NCBI GenBank assembly: GCA_945901795.1
Contig: CAMDLP010000031.1
Location: forward strand, 1-36,664
Length of the DNA stretch: 36,664 bases
Direction of reading: 5' to 3'
Source: Akkermansia muciniphila
Lineage (GTDB): Bacteria; Verrucomicrobiota; Verrucomicrobiia; Verrucomicrobiales; Akkermansiaceae
The notes under the pieces: generated by a model
The model's database searches: none
Told to the model about the DNA's origin: nothing
What the model saw: the letters and a program-made list of their open reading frames with translations, nothing else
Shown: positions 17,511 through 25,373 of the stretch, in pieces
Numbering within the stretch: the stretch's first letter is position 1
Layout of the letters: every line of letters begins with the position of its first letter
Translations under genes and position numbers: made by a program

Positions 17511-17568
17511 GCGGAGGCAGGTCCCGGTCTCGCGGAATGGTTTCCGCGAGACCGTTAGCTGCCTCCGC
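17511..17568. repeat. Compound inverted repeat between the small ORF and xylA
   Basis: The inner 13-bp perfect stem (17525-17537 with 17542-17554) has a TGGT loop. An outer 10-bp perfect stem (17511-17520 with 17559-17568) is separated from it by a 4-base internal bulge on each side. No T-run follows (CCCGTTGGGG), so it is better called a REP-like palindrome than a standard terminator, although it lies between convergent reading frames. Confidence 0.65.
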
Positions 17569-17592
17569 GCCCGTTGGGGGGGGGAGCTGGAG

Positions 17593-18897
17593 TTAAATGA
17601 ACTCGTTGAGGAGGCCTTCGAGCATTTCCTGGCGACCGCTGGCGATGACGGGCTCGCCGTGGGCGAGCACGTATTTCTCCAGCTCGGCGAGGGTGGTCCT
17701 GCCGGCTTCGGCGTCGGCTCCGATGCCGCTGTCGAAGGTGTTATAGCGCTCCTTGATGAAGCCATCGAGGCGGCCGTCCGCACGCACGGCGGCGGCGGTT
17801 TTGAGGCCGCGGGCGAAGGCGTCCATGCCGACGATGTGGGCGTGCACGAGATCGACGGGCTCCCAGGATTCGCGGCGGCGCTTGGCGTCGAAATTGAGCC
17901 CGCCGGTGGTGAAACCGCCCATTTTCATGAGGACGAGCATCGTGTGGGTGGTCAGATAGAGATCGGTCGGGAACTGGTCGGTGTCCCAGCCGACGTTGGG
18001 CGTGCCCATGTTCGCGTCGATGCTGCCGAGCGCGCCGGCTTCGTAGGCGACGGTGAGTTCGTGCTCCATCGTGTGGCCGGCGAGGGTGGCGTGGTTGGTC
18101 TCGATGTTGAGCTTGAAGTGCTCCAGCAGATCATACTCGCGGAGGAAGTTGAGGCAGGCGGCGGAGTCCGAATCGTATTGGTGGGTGGTTGGCTCCTGCG
18201 GCTTTGGCTCGATGTAGAACTGGCCTTTGAAGCCGATTTCCTTTTTGTAATCCACGGCCATGTGGAGGAAGCGGGCGAGGTGGTCGAGCTCGCGCTTCAT
18301 GTTGGTGTTGAGCAGCGTGGTGTAACCCTCGCGGCCACCCCAGAAAGTGTAGCCCTCGCCGCCGAGACGGTGGGTGACTTCCATGGCTTTTTTGACTTGG
18401 GCGGCGGCGTAGGCGTAAACCTGCGCGTTCGGGCTGGTGGCGGCGCCTTGCTGATAGCGCGGATGGACGAAGAGGCAGGCGGTGCCCCAGAGGAGTTTCT
18501 TGCCGGTGCGTTTCTGCTCTTCTTCGAGCACGTCGGCGACGGCATCGAGCGCCTTGTTGGACGCGGCGAGGTCGTTCATTTCCGGGGCGACGTCGCGGTC
18601 GTGGAAGCAATAGTAGTCGAGGCCGACTTTTTCCATGAAGTTGAAGAACACACGGGCGCGGTTCTGGGCGTTGGCGACGGAGTTCGAGCCGTCATCCCAC
18701 GGGTGGGCGGCGGTGCCTGCGCCGAACGGATCGGCCCCGGTGCCGCGCATGGTGTGCCAATAGGCGCAGCCGAAGCGGAACCACTCGGCCATGGTCTTGC
18801 CCTCGACGACTTGGGAGGCGTTGTAGTGTTTGAAAGAGAGCGGGTTTTTCGAGCCGGGGCCTTCGTAGGTGACGGCATCGCAGGGAAATTGAGTCAT
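17593..18897 (-). CDS. xylA: Xylose isomerase
   Basis: A 434-aa cytoplasmic enzyme converting D-xylose to D-xylulose, of the longer class II type. Motifs: FHDRDVAPE with the catalytic His, [14 protein letters not shown], the metal-binding Glu in [32 protein letters not shown], and [20 protein letters not shown] for metal site 2. The N-terminus ([20 protein letters not shown]) is also typical. No xylulokinase follows within the window. It is divergent from xylR, sharing a 115-bp control region. Confidence 0.97.
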   Translation of the reverse strand: MTQFPCDAVTYEGPGSKNPLSFKHYNASQVVEGKTMAEWFRFGCAYWHTMRGTGADPFGAGTAAHPWDDGSNSVANAQNRARVFFNFMEKVGLDYYCFHDRDVAPEMNDLAASNKALDAVADVLEEEQKRTGKKLLWGTACLFVHPRYQQGAATSPNAQVYAYAAAQVKKAMEVTHRLGGEGYTFWGGREGYTTLLNTNMKRELDHLARFLHMAVDYKKEIGFKGQFYIEPKPQEPTTHQYDSDSAACLNFLREYDLLEHFKLNIETNHATLAGHTMEHELTVAYEAGALGSIDANMGTPNVGWDTDQFPTDLYLTTHTMLVLMKMGGFTTGGLNFDAKRRRESWEPVDLVHAHIVGMDAFARGLKTAAAVRADGRLDGFIKERYNTFDSGIGADAEAGRTTLAELEKYVLAHGEPVIASGRQEMLEGLLNEFI

Positions 18898-18957
18898 GTC
18901 AGTCGGTAGTTTGGGGTTGTTTTGAGTGATGGCGCGACGGGCGACATCGGAGGGAAA

Positions 18958-19001
18958 CTACCGGAAACTCTGCGGTTGCCGCTACCGCAAATTCCGGTAG
19001 C
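18958..19001. promoter_or_regulatory. Operator-like repeat cluster between xylA and xylR
   Basis: Two direct repeats, CTACCGGAAACTC (18958-18970) and CTACCGCAAATTC (18982-18994), match at 11 of 13 positions with starts 24 bp apart. The inverted half-site TTCCGGTAG (18992-19000) overlaps the second and is the exact inverse of the first nine bases of the first. A further TGCGGT...ACCGCA palindrome lies at 18971-18989. This is what a dimeric AraC-type protein such as the adjacent XylR would bind. Confidence 0.6.
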
Positions 19002-19012
19002 TTCTTGATGAA

Positions 19013-20170
19013 ATGCGACATTTAAACCCGGAAACCACCAAGCGGATCGCCGTGGTCCTGTCGTCCGTGAACGTGCGGCGGCTCACTCCGGGCTTCGCGC
19101 CGTTTGCCGGGATGGGCTATGATTTCTGGATCATCGACCTCTACCGGCAGCCGGATTTGCTGCTGGCTAGCCTGCGGGAATGGCGGCCGAGCGCGATCGT
19201 GACGGAGTGGTTGCCGGGGCTGACAGAATCGTTAGTGAAGTTGGGCTGTCCGGTGGTGATCGTGCCTTCGGACGAGCCGGTGGCGGGAGTTTTCAGTGTG
19301 GATGTGGACGATGTGGCGATCGGTCGGCTGGCGGCGGAGCATTTGGTGGCGCGGGGTTATAAGAATTTCGCGTTCGTCGGGCGGGGGGATGCCCACTACG
19401 CCAAGCAGCGGCTGGAGGGGTTCCGCTCGGTGGTCGGCGAGGTGCCTGTTTACTGGGAGGAATTCCGCGACTGGCGGCAGTATGACGAATACTGGCGGGA
19501 CCCGGACGAGGACATGGTCGGCTGGCTGGCGGGGCAGGCGATGCCGGTGGGGATTTTCACGGCGCATGATCCGACCGGGCGGCATGTGCTGGAAGCCGCG
19601 GCGCAGGCGGGGTTGGAAGTGCCCTTCGCGGTGGGAGTGATTTCCGCCAACGATGACGAAACCGTCTGTGAAATGGCGCGGCCGGCCTTGTCGAGCATCC
19701 GTCTGCCGTGGCGGCGGTTGGCGGCGGAGGTCGTGCAAACGATCGAGGCGATCCGGGCGGGAAAGCCGCCGGATTCGCCGGTTCTCGTGAAGCCGCTGGA
19801 AATTGTCGCCCGCGGATCGAGTTCTTATGAGGCGGTCGGCGATTTGGTGGTGCGGCGGGCGATGCAGCATCTTGTCGCGCGAATTTCCACAATCGCCTCG
19901 GTGGAGGAATGGGCGGCGCAGGTCGGGGTGTCGCGACGGGTGTTGGAGCGGCGCTTCCAGGATTCGCTCGGCCGTTCGCCTCATGCAATGATCCAGCACG
20001 AGCGGGTGGAGCGGGCGAAATCGCTGCTGACCACCACCGATCTCGCGGTGGGGCTCATCGCCGAGCGCTGCGGGTTCCAGAGCAACGAGCGACTGACGGT
20101 CAATTTCCGGGAATCCGTCGGCGTGCCACCGGCGATCTATCGCCGTGACTCGCGGGCGAAGTCCGGTTAG
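19013..20170 (+). CDS. xylR: XylR-type transcriptional regulator (LacI-like sensor plus AraC HTH)
   Basis: A 385-aa protein. Residues 10-270 form a periplasmic-binding-protein-like ligand domain (IAVVLSSVNVRRL; AAEHLVARGYKNFAFVGRGD; GIFTAHDPTGRHVLEAAAQA; ISANDDETVCEMARPALSSI). Residues 283-380 are an AraC-type double helix-turn-helix (VEEWAAQVGVSRRVLERRFQ ... LAVGLIAERCGFQSNERLTV ending NFRESVGVPPAIYRR). This is the architecture of xylose-responsive XylR. Divergent placement next to xylA supports it as the xylose-dependent activator of xylA. The effector is inferred from context. Confidence 0.9.
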   Translation: MRHLNPETTKRIAVVLSSVNVRRLTPGFAPFAGMGYDFWIIDLYRQPDLLLASLREWRPSAIVTEWLPGLTESLVKLGCPVVIVPSDEPVAGVFSVDVDDVAIGRLAAEHLVARGYKNFAFVGRGDAHYAKQRLEGFRSVVGEVPVYWEEFRDWRQYDEYWRDPDEDMVGWLAGQAMPVGIFTAHDPTGRHVLEAAAQAGLEVPFAVGVISANDDETVCEMARPALSSIRLPWRRLAAEVVQTIEAIRAGKPPDSPVLVKPLEIVARGSSSYEAVGDLVVRRAMQHLVARISTIASVEEWAAQVGVSRRVLERRFQDSLGRSPHAMIQHERVERAKSLLTTTDLAVGLIAERCGFQSNERLTVNFRESVGVPPAIYRRDSRAKSG

Positions 20171-20228
20171 TCAGTGCCGGGAAGGTGGCTGAATTATCTG
20201 ATAAAGTGGAAAGTTTAGACAAGACACT

Positions 20229-20244
20229 TGGCACGGCGGGTGCT
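20229..20244 (+). promoter_or_regulatory. Candidate sigma-54 promoter
   Basis: TGGCACG (20229-20235), four bases, then GTGCT (20240-20244), against the consensus TGGCACG-N4-TTGCW. The invariant GG (20230-20231) and GC (20242-20243) are 10 bases apart, as required. With GC at -13/-12, the +1 falls on 20255, the first base of the tandem hairpin element. No enhancer-binding activator gene is seen nearby. Confidence 0.6.
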
Positions 20245-20254
20245 AATTCTCACC

Positions 20255-20427
20255 TGTCGCAAGACAGAGCGGTTCGATTCAGCTTCTCACGGGTTAATGG
20301 GTTTTCCCAGGGGGATGAAGAGTCGGGCCATTCTTAAAAAATTGTCGCAAGACAAAGCGGTTCGACTGAGATGCTTCAAGGTTAATGGGTTTTCCTTGAG
20401 GATGATCAGTCGGACCGCTTCTTTTTT
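20255..20427 (+). ncRNA. Candidate structured RNA with two tandem hairpin modules
   Basis: Two modules start 88 bases apart (20255 and 20343). Each begins with a GNRA-type hairpin (TGTC-GCAA-GACA). It is followed by AGCGGTTCGA, a long stem, and the identical 12-nt loop TTAATGGGTTTT (20294-20305 and 20382-20393). In module 1, GGTTCGATTC (20271-20280) pairs with GAGTCGGGCC (20320-20329) using three G-U pairs. In module 2, 14 bases (20356-20369) pair with 20406-20419 with one G-U. The inner stems differ yet still pair: GGG/CCC in module 1, CTTCAAGG/CCTTGAGG in module 2. The G-U pairs work only on the plus strand. A T-run (20420-20427) follows module 2. The end overlaps the last codons of the convergent mscS-type gene. 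Function unknown. Confidence 0.6.
20356..20427 (+). terminator. Terminator formed by the second hairpin module
   Basis: A 14-bp stem with one G-U pair (20356-20369 with 20406-20419) has an internal stem, followed by TCTTTTTT at 20420-20427. It can end both the candidate RNA and any read-through from xylR. Confidence 0.7.
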
Positions 20428-22478
20428 GTCGGACGGGAGAGCTTGACCCGGAGAGGTCGATCGGAATCGAGGCGAATATCGTTCTGCTGGCCTGCGATGG
20501 TGATGTTGGATTCGGAGAACGCTTTTTCGATCATGTGACGGAGGTCGCTGGCGAGCGTATCGCGCGAGGTCTTGCGGGTGTCGAACCAGAAGAGCAGGCG
20601 GAAGACCAGCGCCTTGTCACCGAAGTCTTCGAAGCGGACCTCGGGAGCGGGATTCTTGAGGACCAGCCCGTGTTCGTCCGCGACTGCCAGCAGCGTTTGT
20701 GACACATCACGGGTGGGCGATGAGTAGTCCACGCCTAGGGTGAGCGAGTGGCGAAGCAGGGTGTCGCCTAGCGTCCAGTTCGTCACTTGGTTTTCCAACA
20801 AGGTGCTGTTGGGAATGATGGTGTCGATGCCGTTGCGTTGTTTGATGATAGAGGCACGCATGCCAATGCTGCGAATGGTTCCGGTCACGCCATCGACCTC
20901 CACAGTGTCCCCGACCTTGAACGGGCGTTCGAAGATGAGGATGATACCACTAATGAAGTTCTTAAGCAGCGTCTGGGTGCCGAAGCCGACGCCGATGGCC
21001 AGCGCACCACCGAGGAAGGCGAGTGCGGTGAACGGGATGCGCGCGGTGTTGAGACCGTAGATGACGAGTAGGGCGAGGCCGAGACCAAAGGCGAATTTGG
21101 CGGCGATGTCGGAGGTGGTCTGTGAAATCCCGGACTTCCTGATGACGATGGATTTGACCTTTCGCGAGATAAAACCCAGCAGCAGCCAGCCGACGGTTAG
21201 GATGAGGGCGAGCCTCACCAGCTTCCCAACGGTGACGGCGCGAAAGGTGGAGATCTTGCTGCCGTTGACCACCTCGGTTTCCTCGGCAAGATAAAGTTCC
21301 GTATCCCAGAGCGCGTGCAGCCGCGAGCTGACCAGGTCCAGCACGGGTGTTTTCAAATGCCCGCCTTCGAGATCGGCGATGGCGAAGCCGATGCGGCGCT
21401 GTAAGCGGCTGGCTTGTTGGAGATTTTCCCGCAGTTTTCTAGGATCGATCTCAGCGGCCCCGGTGGCACCGCCGGCGAGGCGGAGCTGGGCGATCTCGAT
21501 CCAGTCATCGATGCGTTTTTTGGATTCTCCCAGAGTCGCAAGAGTCTTCTTCACGGTCGCGGGATTCTTCTTGCCGTGTGCGGCGAAACGGGTGTTCCAG
21601 AAATCCTTTTCCAAATCGAGGAATTCGGTTTTCCACGCCAGCAGCGGATTCGGTGACTGCGATTGGCGACTGGCCGCGGCCATAGCTGCGAGCGCTTCCG
21701 CCTTGTTGCGGGCGATGCGTTGCTGAACTTCGTCGAGGTCCTTTTGGAGGAACGTGGTTTTGCCTTGGAGCGCCTTTTCCTGGACGCTGGCCAGTTCGGT
21801 TTGCGAACGGATCATGTCCAACTCCGCCTGCTGGGATTGGAGTCGCAGGTTGAGGCGGGCCACTGCCTCGGCGGCGATGCGGGAGGAAACCCGTTCGATT
21901 TTGACCGAGCGTTCGGCGCTTTGGCGGGCTTCGGGTGTCCCGGCGCTGCTTGCGGCGTCCATGAGCTTGCGCTCGTCCTGCTGGTGGGTGTCGAGTTTGT
22001 CGCGCGCTCCTTCAATTTCTGCGGTGAAGATGCGGTGCTGCGCCTCGCCGGCGCGCTGCGCTGCGGCTAGGTTGGCGAGTGTCTCGCGGACATCGTCCAG
22101 CAGGAGGATCGAGTAGGGTGGCGGCTGTGGGAAGCCGTGCCACGCGGTCAAGGCTTGTGCGGCGGGTTCTCGCCCGGCTTGGGCCTTGGCGACGACATCC
22201 AGCGCTGCCAGGTGGAATTGGCAGATGGCTTCTAGCTGTTGGAGTCGCTCACGGAGATCGGGATCCGCGTCAGTCGGAAGGCCACTGGTTTCGGCGCGGA
22301 CGGCGGCGAGGCGTTTTTCAATCTCCGGGCGCTTCGAGAAGTCGCCAGACAACGCGTCCTGGGCGGCGAGCTGGGTGACTAGCGATGCGGCGAGGATGAC
22401 GCTGACTGCGAGGTTCTTGAAAAGGCGTTTCACGGGGTTTAAATGAGCGAGGAGCCGGTGGTGAATGGACGGTATCAT
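20406..22478 (-). CDS. Large MscS-family mechanosensitive channel
   Basis: A 690-aa inner-membrane protein. A signal-like N-terminus (about residues 1-40) precedes a long periplasmic coiled-coil region rich in Ala, Gln and Glu (about 45-350). Membrane helices follow from about 410, and the MscS pore and beta domain is at about 500-670. It contains GGALAIGVGFGTQTLLKNFI, SGIILIFERPFKVGDTVEVD and GTIRSIGMRASIIKQ. This is the layout of the MscK/KefA-type enlarged MscS proteins that relieve osmotic pressure. The ATG at 22478 overlaps the stop of a toxin remnant as ATGA. The stop codon lies inside the stem of the convergent RNA's terminator. Confidence 0.92.
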   Translation of the reverse strand: MIPSIHHRLLAHLNPVKRLFKNLAVSVILAASLVTQLAAQDALSGDFSKRPEIEKRLAAVRAETSGLPTDADPDLRERLQQLEAICQFHLAALDVVAKAQAGREPAAQALTAWHGFPQPPPYSILLLDDVRETLANLAAAQRAGEAQHRIFTAEIEGARDKLDTHQQDERKLMDAASSAGTPEARQSAERSVKIERVSSRIAAEAVARLNLRLQSQQAELDMIRSQTELASVQEKALQGKTTFLQKDLDEVQQRIARNKAEALAAMAAASRQSQSPNPLLAWKTEFLDLEKDFWNTRFAAHGKKNPATVKKTLATLGESKKRIDDWIEIAQLRLAGGATGAAEIDPRKLRENLQQASRLQRRIGFAIADLEGGHLKTPVLDLVSSRLHALWDTELYLAEETEVVNGSKISTFRAVTVGKLVRLALILTVGWLLLGFISRKVKSIVIRKSGISQTTSDIAAKFAFGLGLALLVIYGLNTARIPFTALAFLGGALAIGVGFGTQTLLKNFISGIILIFERPFKVGDTVEVDGVTGTIRSIGMRASIIKQRNGIDTIIPNSTLLENQVTNWTLGDTLLRHSLTLGVDYSSPTRDVSQTLLAVADEHGLVLKNPAPEVRFEDFGDKALVFRLLFWFDTRKTSRDTLASDLRHMIEKAFSESNITIAGQQNDIRLDSDRPLRVKLSRPTKKKRSD

Positions 22479-22664
22479 GACTTACCCGTGGCGGGAGGGG
22501 CGAGGAGTTTGATTTCCGGGAAATAGGTCTGATAGCGGCTGAGGTCGGCGGTGGCTAGAGGTAGGCTCAGGAAGGAAGCGTGCGCACCAATGAAGAAATC
22601 GGGGAGCGGGGATTTTGGCGCTTCGGGGGTGTTCTGCTTGCGGCGGTTTTTCAGATAGAATCAC
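22475..22664 (-). pseudogene. Remnant of a PIN-domain toxin (VapC-type), C-terminal third only
   Basis: Reading from 22660 gives FYLKNRRKQNTPEAPKSPL, then PDFFIGAHASFLSLPLATAD and LSRYQTYFPEIKLL before a TGA at 22475-22477. That is the C-terminal end of a PIN nuclease (DFFIGAHA and LATAD carry the last two acidic residues). The N-terminal two thirds, including the first Asp, are gone. The old start seems to survive as a GTG at 22664 overlapping the antitoxin's TGA (reading VILS), but it is now in another frame from the remnant. An internal deletion of roughly 200 or more bases with a frame change explains this. The toxin should be inactive. Confidence 0.75.
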
Positions 22665-22933
22665 GGCTCGCGGGTGAGGGCTCGAAGTTGTTCCCAGTTC
22701 ATTCTGGGGGTGAGGGCGGCGGAGGCGAGCAAGGCATCGATTTCCGAAGGCTTGAGTTTGTTCTTTTTGGGAGCAGGGATGACCTTGGCCAGTTCGTAGT
22801 GTCCGGGTCCGGCTTCCCTCACGGCGTGGCATTCGCCGGGCTTGGCTCCGGCGAGCACGAGACGGCGCTTGGTGTCGATAGTTTGGACTTTCACGGTGGG
22901 AATTTCCCATGGAGGGAGATTATTTTCAATCAT
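22661..22933 (-). CDS. AbrB-like antitoxin (partner of a broken PIN toxin)
   Basis: A 90-aa protein with a swapped-hairpin AbrB-like N-terminal segment (VKVQTIDTKRRLVLAGAKPG, then ECHAVREAGPGHYELAKVIP) and a charged helical tail (KPSEIDALLASAALTPRMNW), which would bind the toxin. It is complete and sits directly upstream of the PIN remnant, with the old GTG start of the toxin overlapping its stop. It would repress its own promoter if still expressed. Its family is assigned by pattern only. Between it and the next locus (22934-23018) nothing was found. Confidence 0.7.
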   Translation of the reverse strand: MIENNLPPWEIPTVKVQTIDTKRRLVLAGAKPGECHAVREAGPGHYELAKVIPAPKKNKLKPSEIDALLASAALTPRMNWEQLRALTREP

Positions 22934-23018
22934 TGGGAGCGGGGATGGGATGATTTGGTGCCATGGAGCATGGTAATGAAGTTGCCGCGCGGGGCGAATC
23001 TGTGAGCAATGACCTCAT

Positions 23019-23432
23019 TTACTTGAAGGGATTCACCACGCGGACACCGCCGTAGTCCTGGCCGTGGCTCAGGTCCTCAGTGAGTAGTTCGCGAGCGCCG
23101 CTGGCTTGGGCAGCGGCAAGGATCATGGCGTCCCAGAGCGAAAGTTGCCAGCGGGCCTGGAGGGAAAGTCCGAGCCGGAAAATGGCCAGCGTATTGTCGA
23201 TGACCGGCCAATGGGAAAAATCCGCGATGAGCGCGCAGGCTTCTTCGACGGAACGGCCTTTGCGGACGAAATTGACATGAAATTCCTGAAGCACCTGCAC
23301 GCTGATGGCGGTGCGTCCAGGCTGAAGCCACGCTTGCTCGATGAGTGACTGGGCGATTTGACGCTTTTCCGGAGCATCGAGATCGTAACCGTAAAGCAGG
23401 ATATTCGTATCCAAGAACCGTTCAGCGGGCAT
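23019..23432 (-). CDS. vapC: PIN-domain toxin (VapC family)
   Basis: A 137-aa ribonuclease toxin. The four acidic residues of the PIN active site are visible: Asp8 in FLDTNILLYGYD, Glu50 in VLQEFHVNF, Asp101 in SLWDAMILAAA and Asp120 in LLTEDLSHGQ. In known systems VapC cuts tRNA or rRNA in the cytoplasm. The start at 23432 overlaps the antitoxin gene by 11 bp. The open frame from 23552 starts inside the antitoxin gene and is rejected. Confidence 0.92.
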   Translation of the reverse strand: MPAERFLDTNILLYGYDLDAPEKRQIAQSLIEQAWLQPGRTAISVQVLQEFHVNFVRKGRSVEEACALIADFSHWPVIDNTLAIFRLGLSLQARWQLSLWDAMILAAAQASGARELLTEDLSHGQDYGGVRVVNPFK

Positions 23433-23643
23433 GAGCTTGATCTCGGGTAAGAGGCTGCCCGCCGAGGTGGTAACCTTGGCGGAGGCGGGCAAGCGCATCG
23501 GCAGGAGGCGCGGCGGGGATTTCTTCACGTAAAACGGTTTCCAAACCCTCAATGATGAGATTCTTGATGGAGGTTCGGCGGCGCGCAGCAGCGATTTTCG
23601 TCCGCTCCAAAATACTTTCAGGCAAATCGACTGTCGTTTTCAT
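23422..23643 (-). CDS. vapB: Ribbon-helix-helix antitoxin (VapB-type)
   Basis: A 73-aa protein. Residues 1-38 are ribbon-helix-helix (MKTTVDLPESILERTKIAAA, then RRRTSIKNLIIEGLETVL), the DNA-binding part. The Pro/Ala/Arg-rich C-terminus would neutralise the toxin. It overlaps vapC by 11 bp, which implies translational coupling. The promoter at 23651-23678 lies directly upstream. The ATG at 23643 is chosen because the RHH fold starts there. Confidence 0.85.
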   Translation of the reverse strand: MKTTVDLPESILERTKIAAARRRTSIKNLIIEGLETVLREEIPAAPPADALARLRQGYHLGGQPLTRDQAHAR

Positions 23644-23650
23644 AGAGCAA

Positions 23651-23678
23651 TAAATAAGTGAATATGTTTTTATGTCAA
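23651..23678 (-). promoter_or_regulatory. Promoter of the vapBC operon
   Basis: On the minus strand TTGACA (23673-23678), 16 bases, TATTTA (23651-23656), in an AT-rich patch unlike its surroundings. The start would be only a few bases before the ATG at 23643, leaving room for autorepression by VapB over the -10. Confidence 0.65.
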
Positions 23679-23770
23679 AGACAAAAGCCCGCACCCGTGA
23701 GCAGGTTTGTATTGCCCGGCAAGGAGGATGAGATCGGTGAAGCTGATTGCTTGATCGATGAAGAGGCGGA

Positions 23771-25365
23771 TCACGGGGTTTTCTTGAGGTGGAGGTGGAG
23801 AATGCGGCGGGCTTCTTTCATGCCTTCGGGATTTTCGTGGGAGCCGTGGCCGGAGGGGTGGAGATCGAATTCGGAAACCGCTCAATCGAGGTGGGAACTC
23901 CAATAGGCGACCACTCCGTCCGAGGAGCTGGGCGTGTCCCCTTTGCCGCGGTCGCCGGCAATGGTGTGATAGGGAACGCGGGGGGGGATGGGGAGTTTGT
24001 GGACCGCCAGGACGAAGGGATTGTCCGGTGAGAGCGTGCCGATGCTGTTCGGGGCGCGCTGCATCATGAGACCGGCGGTGTCGGCAGTGGCGATGGAGAT
24101 ACGGAGTTTCTAATATCGGCGATGAGACCGGGCATTTTGACGAGCCGGGAGAAGATGCTGCCGACCCAGTTGTTGGCAAGCATGGCACCGCGATGCGGGC
24201 CTGAGTAGAAGACGGCGCGATCGATTTCCTTGCGGTCCTCAAAGATCAACGCCTCCGTCAATAGATCCCGGCTGTGGCCGCTGATTTTGGTTTCCGAAGG
24301 TTTGTGCCCGAAGGCTTTGATCCACAGCTTGTCACCGGCATCGGTGACCATCAAGCGGCTGATCATGCTGCCCATGCTGTGGCCGACGATGACCATGCCG
24401 CGGTGCTTGGGGAACTCGCGGTTCACCTGATCGAGTTGGCGGCGGAGCAGTAAGGCGGAGTAGGGATAGGGATAACCGCTGGGATAGCTGAAGACCCAGA
24501 ACTGATAGTTTTTACGGATTTCGGGGTCCTGCAGCAGTTTGAAATACATCGGCGCGAAGGTGGCTGGCGTGCTGTCGAGCCCGTGAACGAAGAGCACCGG
24601 GATGCGCTTGGCGTCGTAGGGTTGGAGGAAATTGAGGTTCGCCGTGTCGTTGTAGCGGGTGGGGCGCAGCAGGCGTACGAGGCGGAGTTTGTCCACGCGC
24701 GCCTTGGTCATCGCGAGCATGATGGCTGCTCCATAATCGGCGGCGAGTGGGTGGCTGCGTCCGCCGAGGCTGACGAGTTCGACCTGATAGGGATCGATCA
24801 GTTCAAGTTTCGCCAAACCTCCGTCGAAGCGCACAAGCGCGGTCAGGTTGCGGATCGGCAGGTTCTTGCGGAACTCGGCATGGCCGAGTTTGTCATAGGA
24901 ATTCCCCTCGACGATGGGCGCACCCAAGCCTGCGACTTTCGATTCGAAACCGGCATACTCGCCACGGAAATCGAGGGTGTCGGTGGGGACGAGTTGGCTT
25001 GCGAGTGGATTGCTGTCCGGCGGGGCAATACCTTTGATTTTGAAGGAACCGGACGCCAGCGTCTGGTGCCATGGATCTCTGCCGCTGCGTTCGATTTGCT
25101 CGACGAGGCGGGCGACGGAGTAGTTGTAAGCAGGGATGGCCGTGTCGTCACCGCGGACGATGCGGTCATGGGATTGATGGATGGAGGCTAGCAGCACATC
25201 GATGGTCGCCCGTGGCGCGGGTGAACCGATGGGTGCGACGGGTTTCTCCATCCGCACCGATACCGGAGCGCTGCACTGGGTCAGGAGAGCCACGGCGAGG
25301 GCAAACCCGAACACCCGGATGACGGCGGTTGTTGTTCCAAGTTTGCGGACGTGGTGAGATTTCAT
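23771..25365 (-). pseudogene. Broken alpha/beta hydrolase (lipase-like lipoprotein)
   Basis: The main frame (25365-24064) has a lipobox-like N-terminus (ALLTQCSA) and the alpha/beta-hydrolase core: PVLFVHGLDSTPATFAPM and the nucleophile elbow GHSMGS with Ser330. After ...LIADIRN it runs into SVSPSPLPTPPVS and stops. The true sequence continues one frame away: IATADTAGLMMQRAPNSIGT ... PYHTIAGDRGKGDTPSSSDG, then VVAYWSSHLD and a TGA at 23882-23884 where Gly is expected. It resumes in the same frame (AVSEFDLHPSGHGSHENPEG) to a TGA at 23771-23773. The shift must lie between 24067 and 24112. The probable catalytic His (PSGHGSH) lies beyond the premature stop, so the product should be inactive. Last gene of the sulfatase cluster. 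Confidence 0.8.
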
Positions 25366-25373
25366 GGGCTAAT

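Noticed and set aside
17320-18909. 529-codon plus-strand frame over xylA
   Set aside because: Antisense to xylA; only Glu/Val/Gly-rich mirror composition.
20255-20427. Tandem repeats read as a CRISPR remnant
   Set aside because: Only two units, no spacers of constant length between identical repeats, and the variation is confined to paired stem positions.
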